Assembly: GCA_027306995.1 (NCBI GenBank)
Contig: DAHUXS010000013.1
Span: forward strand, 310,001-374,000
DNA length: 64,000 nt
DNA from: Lysobacter sp.
Lineage (GTDB): Bacteria > Pseudomonadota > Gammaproteobacteria > Xanthomonadales > Xanthomonadaceae
Reading direction: 5' to 3'
Below the pieces are notes generated by a model, which did not search any database, was not told the origin of the DNA, and was given only the letters and a program-made list of their open reading frames with translations. Positions 26,235 through 34,992 of this stretch are shown here, one piece after another (positions within the stretch are counted from its first letter, which is position 1; each line of letters begins with the position of its first letter). The translations under genes were made by a program, and so were the position numbers.

Positions 26235-27578
26235 ATGCGCATAAAGATCCGTCATGTTTTCCTACTTGCAGCACTGTGTGCGCTGACGCCCGCATTTGCA
26301 GCGACACCACCCGCGGAAACGGCACAAGAGAAAGCCACGCGCATGCAATGGTGGAGCGATGCGCGTTTCGGCATGTTCATCCATTGGGGCCTGTACGCCG
26401 TTCCCGCCGGCGAATGGAAGGATCGCAAGGATCTCGCGGAGTGGTACATGGAAGAAACCGGCATGCCCCGCGCCGAATACGCGCAGTTTGCCAAGCGCTT
26501 CAATCCCACCCAATACGATCCGGATCAATGGGTGCGCGTCGCCAAGGACGCAGGCATGAAATACATCGTGATCACCTCCAAGCATCACGAGGGATTCGCG
26601 ATGTGGGACACGAAGGGCACCGACTACAACATCGTCAAGCGCACCCCGTACGCCAAAGGCGTGCTCAAGCCGCTTGCCGACGCGGCGCATCGGGCCGGCC
26701 TGCATTTCGGCACGTACTACTCGATCATGGACTGGCACGATCCGTCGCAGCACGGTGCAAAGCAAGGGCATTACAACCCGACAGCAATCGATCCCGCCCG
26801 CAAACGCGCATACATCGATGCGATGAAGATCGAGCTCAGGGAACTCGTGCAGGACGTCGGCACGGAAGTGCTGTGGTTCGACGGCGAATGGCTTGACTGG
26901 TGGGACACCCGGGATGGGCAGGAGATCTACGACTATCTCAAGTCGCTCAATCCGAAGCTGATCATCAACAATCGCGTGGCCAATTCGCGCAAAGGCGCGA
27001 TGTCCGGGATGGGCACGGGCGCCAGCGTCGGCGATTTCGGCACCCCCGAACAGCAGATTCCGGCCAGGGGCTTCGCCCCCGGCGTGTACTGGGAATCGTG
27101 CATGACGCTCAACGACCACTGGGGATACAACAAGCACGACAACCACTGGAAAACGCCGCAGACCGTGATTCGCAACCTGATCGACATCGCGAGCAAAGGC
27201 GGCAACTATCTGCTCAATGTCGGACCGACCGCAGAGGGGACCTTCCCGTCAGGCGCCGTCGCCAACCTCGAGCAGGTCGGTGCATGGATGAAGGTCAACG
27301 GCGAAGCGATCTACGCGACATCGGCGAGCCCGTTCTCAGAAGCGTTGCCGTGGGGGCGCGCCACGCAGAAGGGAAATCGCCTGTACCTCGAGGTGTTCGA
27401 CTGGCCGAGCGACGGCGCTTTGCAGGTACCGCTGCACAAGGCCGTCAGCAAGGCTTATCTCCTCGCATCGCCAGGCAAGGCGCTGGAAATGCAACCCGAT
27501 CAAAACGGCATCAAGATCCGTTTGCCCGCGACGGCGCCGGATCCGATCGCAAGTGTCGTCGTACTGATCCTGGAATGA
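26235..27578 (+). CDS. GH29 alpha-L-fucosidase inside the fucose catabolic operon
   Basis: A 447-residue fucosidase with a signal peptide (VFLLAALCALTPAFA). Motifs are RFGMFIHWGLYAVPAGEW, TSKHHEGFAMWDT (Glu where the paralogues have Asp) and TEVLWFDGEWLDWW, with Asp216 as nucleophile. It is of the GH29-A type. A GGGGG ribosome-binding site 7 bases before ATG 26235 decides the start although the frame is open far upstream. Its location between cytoplasmic fucose-pathway genes means fucose release and catabolism are expressed together. Confidence 0.93.
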   Translation: MRIKIRHVFLLAALCALTPAFAATPPAETAQEKATRMQWWSDARFGMFIHWGLYAVPAGEWKDRKDLAEWYMEETGMPRAEYAQFAKRFNPTQYDPDQWVRVAKDAGMKYIVITSKHHEGFAMWDTKGTDYNIVKRTPYAKGVLKPLADAAHRAGLHFGTYYSIMDWHDPSQHGAKQGHYNPTAIDPARKRAYIDAMKIELRELVQDVGTEVLWFDGEWLDWWDTRDGQEIYDYLKSLNPKLIINNRVANSRKGAMSGMGTGASVGDFGTPEQQIPARGFAPGVYWESCMTLNDHWGYNKHDNHWKTPQTVIRNLIDIASKGGNYLLNVGPTAEGTFPSGAVANLEQVGAWMKVNGEAIYATSASPFSEALPWGRATQKGNRLYLEVFDWPSDGALQVPLHKAVSKAYLLASPGKALEMQPDQNGIKIRLPATAPDPIASVVVLILE

Positions 27579-27592
27579 CCTGAAGGCATGAA

Positions 27593-28438
27593 ATGAAATT
27601 GCTGCGCTACGGCGACAAGGGCCGGGAAAAACCCGGAATGCTCGATCGCGAGGGACGCCTCCGCGATCTCTCGGGAATCGTCGACGACATTGCCGGCGAC
27701 ACGCTGACGCCAGAAGGTTTGCAGCGCCTGCGCGCGCTCGATCCGGAAACGCTGCCGCCCGTGACCGGCGGACCACGCATCGGCGCCTGCGTCGGCAAGA
27801 TCGGCAAGTTCGTCTGCATCGGCCTCAACTACGCCGACCATGCCGCCGAAACCGGGGTGGAACCGCCGAAGGAACCGGTGATCTTCAACAAATGGACTAG
27901 CGCGGTCTGTGGTCCAGACGACGAGATCGAGATCCCGCGCGGCGCGCGCAAGACCGACTGGGAAGTGGAGCTCGGCGTGGTGATCGGGCGCGGCGGTCGT
28001 TACATCGCCGAAGCCGATGCGATAGCGCACGTCGCCGGCTACTGCGTGATCAACGACGTGTCCGAACGCGAATTCCAGCTCGAAGGCACCGGCACCTGGG
28101 ACAAGGGCAAGGGTTGCGACACCTTCGGGCCGATCGGCCCGTGGCTGGTGACCGCCGACGAAATTTCCGATCCCCACGCGCTGGGCTTGTGGCTGGAAGT
28201 CGACGGCCATCGCTACCAGGATGGCAACACCCGCACGATGATCTTCCACATCCCGTTCCTGATCAGCTATCTCAGCCGTTTCATGAGCCTGCAACCGGGC
28301 GACGTGATTTCCACCGGCACGCCGCCGGGCGTCGGTCTCGGGCAGAAACCGCAGCCGGTATACCTGCGTGCGGGACAGACGATGCGACTGGGCATCGACG
28401 GACTTGGCCAACAGCGGCAACAGGTGGTGCAGGCATGA
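27593..28438 (+). CDS. FAH-family hydrolase, probable 2,4-diketo-3-deoxy-L-fuconate hydrolase
   Basis: A 281-residue fumarylacetoacetate hydrolase-fold protein that should split 2,4-diketo-3-deoxy-L-fuconate into pyruvate and L-lactate, the last step of the Xanthomonas-type L-fucose pathway. Conserved FAH features are CIGLNYADHAAETG, EPVIFNKWTSAVCGP, the metal-binding stretch DWEVELGVVIG, and RFMSLQPGDVISTGTPPGVG. It overlaps the dehydratase gene by 4 bases. FAH members vary in substrate, so the assignment depends on the operon. Confidence 0.85.
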   Translation: MKLLRYGDKGREKPGMLDREGRLRDLSGIVDDIAGDTLTPEGLQRLRALDPETLPPVTGGPRIGACVGKIGKFVCIGLNYADHAAETGVEPPKEPVIFNKWTSAVCGPDDEIEIPRGARKTDWEVELGVVIGRGGRYIAEADAIAHVAGYCVINDVSEREFQLEGTGTWDKGKGCDTFGPIGPWLVTADEISDPHALGLWLEVDGHRYQDGNTRTMIFHIPFLISYLSRFMSLQPGDVISTGTPPGVGLGQKPQPVYLRAGQTMRLGIDGLGQQRQQVVQA

Positions 28439-29736
28439 GTGCAAGCGTGCGGATCACGGGAATGCGCGTCGAGGACTTGCGCTTCCCGACCTCGCAACAC
28501 CTCGACGGATCGGACGCGATGAATCCCGATCCCGATTATTCCGCCGCCTACGTGATCCTGGAAACGTCGCGCGATGGGCTGGAAGGCCACGGCCTCACCT
28601 TCACCATTGGACGTGGCAACGAAGTGTGCTGCGCGGCGATCGAAGCCCTGCGCCACCTGGTGGTCGGGCTCGACCTTGACTGGATCGCCGCGGACATGGG
28701 CCGTTTCTGGCGCCACATCACCGGCGACAGCCAGCTGCGCTGGATCGGCCCCGACAAGGGCGCGATGCATCTGGCGATCGGCGCGGTGGTCAACGCAGTG
28801 TGGGACCTGTGGGCGAAGTCGGAAAACAAGCCGGTGTGGCGACTGGTCGCCGAGATGACGCCGGAAGAGCTGGTGCGCTGCGTCGACTTCCGCTACCTCA
28901 CCGACGCGATCACGCCCGACGAAGCGCTGGTGCTGCTGCGCGAACGCGCCGGCGGCAAGGCCGAACGCATCGCCACCCTCGAACGCGAAGGCTATCCCTG
29001 CTACACCACGTCGGCCGGCTGGCTCGGTTATTCCGACGACAAGCTGCGTCGTCTGTGCCAGCAGGCGATCGATGCCGGCTTCGATCACGTCAAGCTCAAG
29101 GTCGGGCGCGATCTCGATGACGACATCCGCCGCGTGCGCATCGCCCGCGAGGTGATCGGCCCGCAGCGCAAGCTGATGATCGACGCCAACCAGATCTGGG
29201 AAGTCGACCAGGCGATCGACTGGGTGCAGCAACTCGCGTTCGCATCGCCGTGGTTCATCGAGGAGCCGACTAGCCCCGACGACATCGCCGGCCATCGCGC
29301 CATCCGCGCCGGCGTCGCGCCGATCAAGGTCGCGACCGGCGAGATGTGCCAGAACCGCATCATGTGGAAGCAGTTCATCGCCGGCGGCGCGGTCGACGTG
29401 GTGCAGATCGATGCCTGCCGCGTCGGCGGCGTCAACGAAGTGCTGGCCATCCTGCTGCTGGCGGCGAAATACGGCCTGCCGGTATGTCCGCACGCCGGTG
29501 GCGTCGGCCTCTGCGAATACGTGCAGCATCTGGCGATGCTCGATTTCGTCTGCATCGCCGGCACCCGCGAAGGTCGCGTGGTCGAATACGTCGACCATCT
29601 GCACGAGCATTTCGTCGATCCCTGCGTGATTCGCGATGCCGCCTACATGCCGCCAAGCGCACCGGGCTTCTCGATCACGATGCTGCCGCAGACGCTGCGC
29701 GGGTATCGTCATCCTCCCGTCGCCCAGGTCGCCTGA
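28435..29736 (+). CDS. fucD: L-fuconate dehydratase (enolase superfamily)
   Basis: A 433-residue enzyme that dehydrates L-fuconate to 2-keto-3-deoxy-L-fuconate. Active-site residues known for the X. campestris enzyme can be placed with an offset of two: the KxK pair Lys220/Lys222 (HVKLKVGRD), metal ligand Asp250 (MIDANQIWEVDQA), Glu residues in FIEEPTSPDD and KVATGEMCQNR, and the general acid/base dyad Asp326 (QIDACRVGG) and His353 (CPHAGGVGLCEYVQH). The start codon overlaps the previous stop (ATGA). Confidence 0.94.
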   Translation: MSASVRITGMRVEDLRFPTSQHLDGSDAMNPDPDYSAAYVILETSRDGLEGHGLTFTIGRGNEVCCAAIEALRHLVVGLDLDWIAADMGRFWRHITGDSQLRWIGPDKGAMHLAIGAVVNAVWDLWAKSENKPVWRLVAEMTPEELVRCVDFRYLTDAITPDEALVLLRERAGGKAERIATLEREGYPCYTTSAGWLGYSDDKLRRLCQQAIDAGFDHVKLKVGRDLDDDIRRVRIAREVIGPQRKLMIDANQIWEVDQAIDWVQQLAFASPWFIEEPTSPDDIAGHRAIRAGVAPIKVATGEMCQNRIMWKQFIAGGAVDVVQIDACRVGGVNEVLAILLLAAKYGLPVCPHAGGVGLCEYVQHLAMLDFVCIAGTREGRVVEYVDHLHEHFVDPCVIRDAAYMPPSAPGFSITMLPQTLRGYRHPPVAQVA

Positions 29737-29747
29737 GCCCCGACACG

Positions 29748-30590
29748 ATGATGCGGATCGACGCCCATCAGCATTTCTGGCGCTATGCCGCGGAAGCCTA
29801 TCCGTGGATCGGCGACGGCATGCCGGCGTTGAAGCGCGATCGCCTGCCGCAGGACCTCAAGCCCGCACTAGCCGCGGCACGCATCGACGGTTGCATCGCC
29901 GTGCAAGCCCGCGCCGACGAAGCGGAAAACGCCTTCCTGCTCGAACTCGCGGCTGCGCATCCATGGATCGTCGCGGTGGTCGGCTGGATCGACCTGTTTG
30001 CCGTTGATGCCAGCGCGCGTCTCGATCATTGGTGCGCGCATCCGGAATTCCGCGGCGTGCGCCATCTGTTGCAGGACGACCCCGACGTTGTCGCGACGCT
30101 CGCCGACCCGCGCTTCAACGCCGGCATCGATGACATCCAGCGACGCCGGCTGGTTTACGACGTGCTGGTCCGCGGACCGGCACAACTGGCGACAGCCGTC
30201 CCGTTCTGTGCCCGTCATGATCGCCACTGGCTGGTCCTGGATCATCTCGGCAAGCCGGTGATCGGCGCGACGATCGATCCCGACTGGCACAAGGCCATTG
30301 CTGCGCTCGGCGCATTGCCGCATGTGCTGTGCAAATTGTCCGGGCTGGTAACCGAACTGGCGACGCCCGCGATCGATGCCGACGCGATCCACCGCCACCT
30401 CGACGTGGTGCTGGCGGCGTTCGGTGCGGAACGACTGATGTTCGGCTCCGACTGGCCGGTGTGCGAGTTGCGCGCCGGCTACGCGGAGGTCGCCGCGATC
30501 GTGCGCGATTGGGCCGGACGCCTGTCCGCGAACGAGCAAGCGCAATTGTGGGGCGGCAGCGCGGCGCGCTGCTATGGTTTCACGGCCTGA
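29748..30590 (+). CDS. Amidohydrolase-family L-fuconolactonase
   Basis: A 280-residue TIM-barrel hydrolase beginning with the metal-binding motif RIDAHQHFW (HxH) and containing LVLDHLGKP, VLCKLSGLVTE and FGSDWPVC, the pattern of the sugar-lactonase branch of the amidohydrolase superfamily. In this operon it should open L-fucono-lactone made by L-fucose dehydrogenase to L-fuconate. Two adjacent ATGs (29748 and 29751) can serve as start; a longer open frame upstream overlaps the dehydratase gene and was not used. Confidence 0.88.
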   Translation: MMRIDAHQHFWRYAAEAYPWIGDGMPALKRDRLPQDLKPALAAARIDGCIAVQARADEAENAFLLELAAAHPWIVAVVGWIDLFAVDASARLDHWCAHPEFRGVRHLLQDDPDVVATLADPRFNAGIDDIQRRRLVYDVLVRGPAQLATAVPFCARHDRHWLVLDHLGKPVIGATIDPDWHKAIAALGALPHVLCKLSGLVTELATPAIDADAIHRHLDVVLAAFGAERLMFGSDWPVCELRAGYAEVAAIVRDWAGRLSANEQAQLWGGSAARCYGFTA

Positions 30591-31381
<791 letters not shown>

Positions 31382-31382
<1 letters not shown>

Positions 31383-31729
31383 TGCGCCATTGCCTCGCCC
31401 TCGACCTCCACGACGATCCCGCGCTGATCGCGGAATACGAACGCCATCACCGCAACGTCTGGCCGGAAGTGCTCGCGCATCTGCGCGATCACGGCGTGAC
31501 CGAACTGGAAATCTTCCGACTTGGTACACGCCTGGTGATGGTGATGGACACCGACAATGCCCGCTTCGACGCCGCGGCGATGTCCGCTGCCGAGCGCGAC
31601 GATCCGCGCCTGATCGCCTGGGAAACCCTCATGTGGACTTTCCAGAAGGCGACGCCATGGACGCCGGCCGGCAGCAAATGGACGCCGATGCCGTCGATCT
31701 TCCGTCTTTCCGACACCACTTCCGACTGA
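31382..31729 (+). CDS. L-rhamnose/L-fucose mutarotase-family protein
   Basis: A 115-residue protein of the RhaM-like mutarotase family, which interconverts anomers of 6-deoxy-sugars. Typical features are the start HCLALDLHDDPALIAEYERHH, NVWPEVLAHLRDHGVTELEIFRLG and the C-terminal WETLMWTFQKATPW. Between the L-fucose dehydrogenase and transporter genes it most likely supplies the right fucose anomer to the dehydrogenase. The start is set by overlap with the previous stop (TGATG). Confidence 0.9.
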
Positions 31730-31750
31730 GCGTACGCCGGGGATTCCGCC

Positions 31751-32983
31751 ATGCAGACAGCACCGACCCGCGACAATGCCGCACTCCCCGCCGCTTCCGG
31801 CAGCAATGTCCGCCTCGCCTTCGTGCTGGTGACCAGCCTGTTCTTCCTCTGGGGGCTGTCCTACGGATTGCTCGACGTCCTCAACAAGCATTTCCAGGAA
31901 TCGTTGCACGTCAGCCGCGCACGCTCCGGCCTGCTGCAGATGGCCTACTTCGGCGCCTATTTCCTGATGGCCTTGCCGGCGGCATGGCTGATGCAACGAC
32001 GCGGCTACAAGTTCGGCATCCTGTTCGGGCTGCTGCTGTTTGCAACCGGCGCATTGCTGTTCATCCCGGCGACCGCGTTGCTCGATTTCAACGTTTTCCT
32101 GTTCGCGCTGTTCGTCATCGCCTGCGGCGCGGCCTGCCTGGAAACCGCCGCCAATCCCTATGTGACCGTGCTCGGCGATCCCGTCAACGGCGCGCGCCGG
32201 CTCAACTTCGCGCAATCATTCAATGGCCTCGCTTCGTTCATCGGTCCGCTGATTGGCGGCGCGCTGTTCTTCAAGGGCAGCAGCGGACAGGCCGCGCAAG
32301 CCGGTTTCTCCGGCGTGCAGGGAACATACGTGGTGATCGCCGCGGTGGTCGTCGCGCTGGGCGTGCTGATCGCTCGTACGCCCATGCCCGACGTCCGCGA
32401 AACCGACGCTTCCGGCAGTACCGGCCACGACGGCTCGCTGTGGTCGAACCGCCATTTCACCGGCGCGGTGATCGCGCAGTTCTTCTACGTCGCGGCGCAG
32501 GTCGGGGTCAACGCCTACTTCATCAACTACGTCACCGAACAGGTCGGCGTGAGTTCGCAGGCCGGCGCCTTCCTGTTGTCGATGCCGATGCTGTGCTTCG
32601 TGGCCGGTCGTTTCGCCGGCACCGCGGTGATGGGCAAATTCGGACCGGTGCGACTGCTGACCTGGTACGCCCTGGTCAACATCGCGCTGGCGCTGGTGGT
32701 GGTTGCCGGCGCCGGCTGGTTGTCGGTCGCGGCGCTGGTGGCGATCTCGTTCTTCATGTCGATCATGTTCCCGACTATCTTCGCGCTCGGTGTCGAAGGC
32801 CTGGGCGCGCAAACCAAGCGCGGCGCCTCCTTCATCGTGATGGCAGTGGTCGGTGGCGCCATCGCGCCGCCCATCATGGGCTGGATCGCCGATCACTCCG
32901 GCACCCACATCGCCTATCTCGTTCCCGTCGCCTGTTTCGTGGTGGTGGCGTGGTACGGCCGCCTCGCGGCATCGCGTGCCTGA
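31751..32983 (+). CDS. fucP: L-fucose:H+ symporter, major facilitator superfamily
   Basis: A 410-residue inner-membrane carrier with about twelve hydrophobic helices. The first helix region LVTSLFFLWGLSYGLLDVLNKHFQESL and the stretch ACGAACLETAANPYVTVLGDP are characteristic of the FucP/GluP branch. It should bring free L-fucose, released by the exported GH29 enzymes, into the cytoplasm. Downstream it is 12 bases from the lactate dehydrogenase gene. Confidence 0.92.
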   Translation: MQTAPTRDNAALPAASGSNVRLAFVLVTSLFFLWGLSYGLLDVLNKHFQESLHVSRARSGLLQMAYFGAYFLMALPAAWLMQRRGYKFGILFGLLLFATGALLFIPATALLDFNVFLFALFVIACGAACLETAANPYVTVLGDPVNGARRLNFAQSFNGLASFIGPLIGGALFFKGSSGQAAQAGFSGVQGTYVVIAAVVVALGVLIARTPMPDVRETDASGSTGHDGSLWSNRHFTGAVIAQFFYVAAQVGVNAYFINYVTEQVGVSSQAGAFLLSMPMLCFVAGRFAGTAVMGKFGPVRLLTWYALVNIALALVVVAGAGWLSVAALVAISFFMSIMFPTIFALGVEGLGAQTKRGASFIVMAVVGGAIAPPIMGWIADHSGTHIAYLVPVACFVVVAWYGRLAASRA

Positions 32984-32995
32984 GGGACACAGGCG

Positions 32996-34147
32996 ATGGC
33001 TGCCCCGATCACCTGCAACGAGGACCTGCGCCTGCTGGCGAAGCGCCGCGCCCCGCGCGCGATCTTCGACTACGTCGATCGCGGCAGCTACGACGAAGCG
33101 ACCCTGCGTTCCAACCGCGCCGCCTTCGACGCATTGAAGCTGCGCCAGCGGGTGATGATCGACGTCGACCAGCGATCGACCGCAACCACCATGATCGGCC
33201 AGGCCGTGGCGATGCCGGTCGCGATCGCGCCGACCGGGCTAACCGGCATCCTCCATCCCGACGGCGAGATCCACGGAGCGCGCGCCGCGCAGAAGTTCGG
33301 CGTGCCGTTCACCCTCAGCACGGTATCGATCTGCTCGATCGAGGACATCCGCGCGGCGACCAACCACCCTTTCTGGTTCCAGCTCTACGTAATGCGCGAT
33401 CGCGGCTTCGCCGCATCGCTGATCGAACGCGCCAAGGCCGCGCAATGCTCGGCGCTGATGCTCACCGCCGACCTGCAGATCCAGGGCCAGCGCCATCGCG
33501 ACATCAAGAACGGACTCACCGTTCCGCCCAAGCTCACGCTTGCCAACGCGATCGACGTGATGACGAAGCCGCGCTGGGCCTTCGGCATGCTGGCGACGCC
33601 ACGGCGCAATTTCGGCAATCTCGCCGGCTTCATTCCCGGCGGCGGCAAGGGCCTGACCACGCTGTCGCAATGGATCGGCAGCCAGTTCGATCCGACGCTG
33701 AGCTGGAAGGACGTCGAATGGGTGCGTTCGTTGTGGCCGGGCAAGCTGATCGTCAAGGGCATCCTCGATCCCGAGGACGCGCGCCATGCCGTCGACGCCG
33801 GCGCCGATGCCGTGGTGGTGTCGAACCATGGCGGTCGCCAGCTGGATGGCGCGCCTTCATCGCTCGAGGTGCTGCCGCGAATCGTCGACGCCATCGGTGG
33901 ACGCAGCGAGCTGTGGCTGGACAGTGGAGTGCGCAGCGGCCAGGACGTGCTCAAGGCGCTCGCGCTCGGTGCGCACGCGACGCTGATCGGGAAGGCGTTT
34001 CTCTACGGGCTGGGCGCGATGGGCGAGCGCGGCGTCACCACCGCGCTGGAACTCATCCGCAAGGAACTCGACGTGAGCATGGCGCTGACCGGCACCCGTG
34101 ACGTCCGCGACATCGACCGCCAGTCGTTGTGGAATCCGCCGGCATGA
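32996..34147 (+). CDS. lldD: FMN-dependent L-lactate dehydrogenase
   Basis: A 383-residue alpha-hydroxy acid dehydrogenase. Hallmarks are AIAPTGLTG, HPFWFQLYVMRDR, LTADLQIQGQRHRDIKNG, IVKGILDPEDARHAVDAGAD and SNHGGRQLDGAPSS with catalytic His278. Such enzymes oxidise L-lactate to pyruvate and pass electrons to the respiratory chain. As last gene of the fucose operon it would use the L-lactate made when diketo-deoxyfuconate is split. Closely related hydroxy acid oxidases cannot be excluded by sequence alone. Confidence 0.9.
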   Translation: MAAPITCNEDLRLLAKRRAPRAIFDYVDRGSYDEATLRSNRAAFDALKLRQRVMIDVDQRSTATTMIGQAVAMPVAIAPTGLTGILHPDGEIHGARAAQKFGVPFTLSTVSICSIEDIRAATNHPFWFQLYVMRDRGFAASLIERAKAAQCSALMLTADLQIQGQRHRDIKNGLTVPPKLTLANAIDVMTKPRWAFGMLATPRRNFGNLAGFIPGGGKGLTTLSQWIGSQFDPTLSWKDVEWVRSLWPGKLIVKGILDPEDARHAVDAGADAVVVSNHGGRQLDGAPSSLEVLPRIVDAIGGRSELWLDSGVRSGQDVLKALALGAHATLIGKAFLYGLGAMGERGVTTALELIRKELDVSMALTGTRDVRDIDRQSLWNPPA

Positions 34148-34168
34148 CGGCGGGGATGCGCCCGGGAA

Positions 34169-34930
34169 TCAGGTCTTGAGCCGCGAGAAGATCCGGATCA
34201 CCGAATCGAGATGCGCGCGCATCGCCTTGCGCGCGGCCGCCGCATCGCGCGCGCTGATCGCCTCGACGATCAGGCGGTGCTCGTGCTCCGAGCGGTGCGG
34301 CATGTCCTTGGTGGAATACAGCCGCTGCAGATGCTGGAACATGGAGCCGTACTTGTGACCGAGCAGGTGGCGGATCAGCAAGGCATAGGCGGGATTGCCG
34401 CTGGCGTCGGCGATGCGCATGTGAAGCAGGCGGTCGCCAGGATGCGTGGTCGAACCCGCCATGTTGTCGCTGATGTTCTGCTGGTAGGCCTCGCGGATGC
34501 CGGCCAATTCCTCTTCGCTGGCGTTTTCCGCGGCCAGCGCCGCCGCTTCCGGCTCGACCAGGCGTCGCGCCTGCAGCAACGAGAACGGCGGCACTTCGGC
34601 GCCGAAATCCGGCTCCACCGAAAGCTCGGGATCAAGTTCCCACGGTCGCGAATGCGCCGCCTGTTCGATCACGCCACCGCCGTTGGCGACCGCAGGCTTG
34701 ACGTCCAGCACCTGGACGCCGTCGCCGACGCGCACCCGCACGCGCCCGATCACCTCGAGTGCGATCAAGGCCTCGCGCAACGACGTGCGGCTCACGCCGA
34801 ACTGCTGCGACAACTCGCGTTCCGGCGGCAGGTAACTGCCCGGCGGGTATTCGCCGCGATCGATCATGCCGCGCAACTGATCGGCGATCTGCTGATAGAG
34901 GCGGCGATTCTGGATGCTCTTGACCGGCAT
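34169..34930 (-). CDS. FadR-subfamily GntR regulator, probable fucose-arm repressor
   Basis: A 253-residue regulator with an N-terminal winged helix (RLYQQIADQLRGMIDRGEYP, PPERELSQQFGVSRTSLREA) and a C-terminal FCD ligand-binding domain. FadR-type proteins bind TGGT-N3-ACCA, and exactly this motif lies before the fucose-arm genes. It is convergent with the fucose operon, 21 bases after lldD. The start was placed at 34930 because a TATACT -10-like element lies six bases upstream, which would make the transcript leaderless; an alternative in-frame ATG lies further upstream. The effector is probably L-fucose or a pathway intermediate. Confidence 0.88.
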   Translation of the reverse strand: MPVKSIQNRRLYQQIADQLRGMIDRGEYPPGSYLPPERELSQQFGVSRTSLREALIALEVIGRVRVRVGDGVQVLDVKPAVANGGGVIEQAAHSRPWELDPELSVEPDFGAEVPPFSLLQARRLVEPEAAALAAENASEEELAGIREAYQQNISDNMAGSTTHPGDRLLHMRIADASGNPAYALLIRHLLGHKYGSMFQHLQRLYSTKDMPHRSEHEHRLIVEAISARDAAAARKAMRAHLDSVIRIFSRLKT

Positions 34931-34948
34931 CTGGCCAGTATAGGCCAG
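34931..34948. promoter_or_regulatory. Inverted repeat with embedded -10 box at the GntR start codon
   Basis: CTGGCC-AGTATA-GGCCAG is a perfect 6+6 inverted repeat directly before the GntR start codon. Read on the minus strand its centre is TATACT, a good -10 element seven bases before the A of the ATG. This suggests a leaderless mRNA and possible autoregulation, though the half-sites differ from TGGT-N3-ACCA. Confidence 0.45.
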
Positions 34949-34992
34949 CCTCCTTCCCCCACGCATTGCCACCATCACGGGATGTCCACCCC

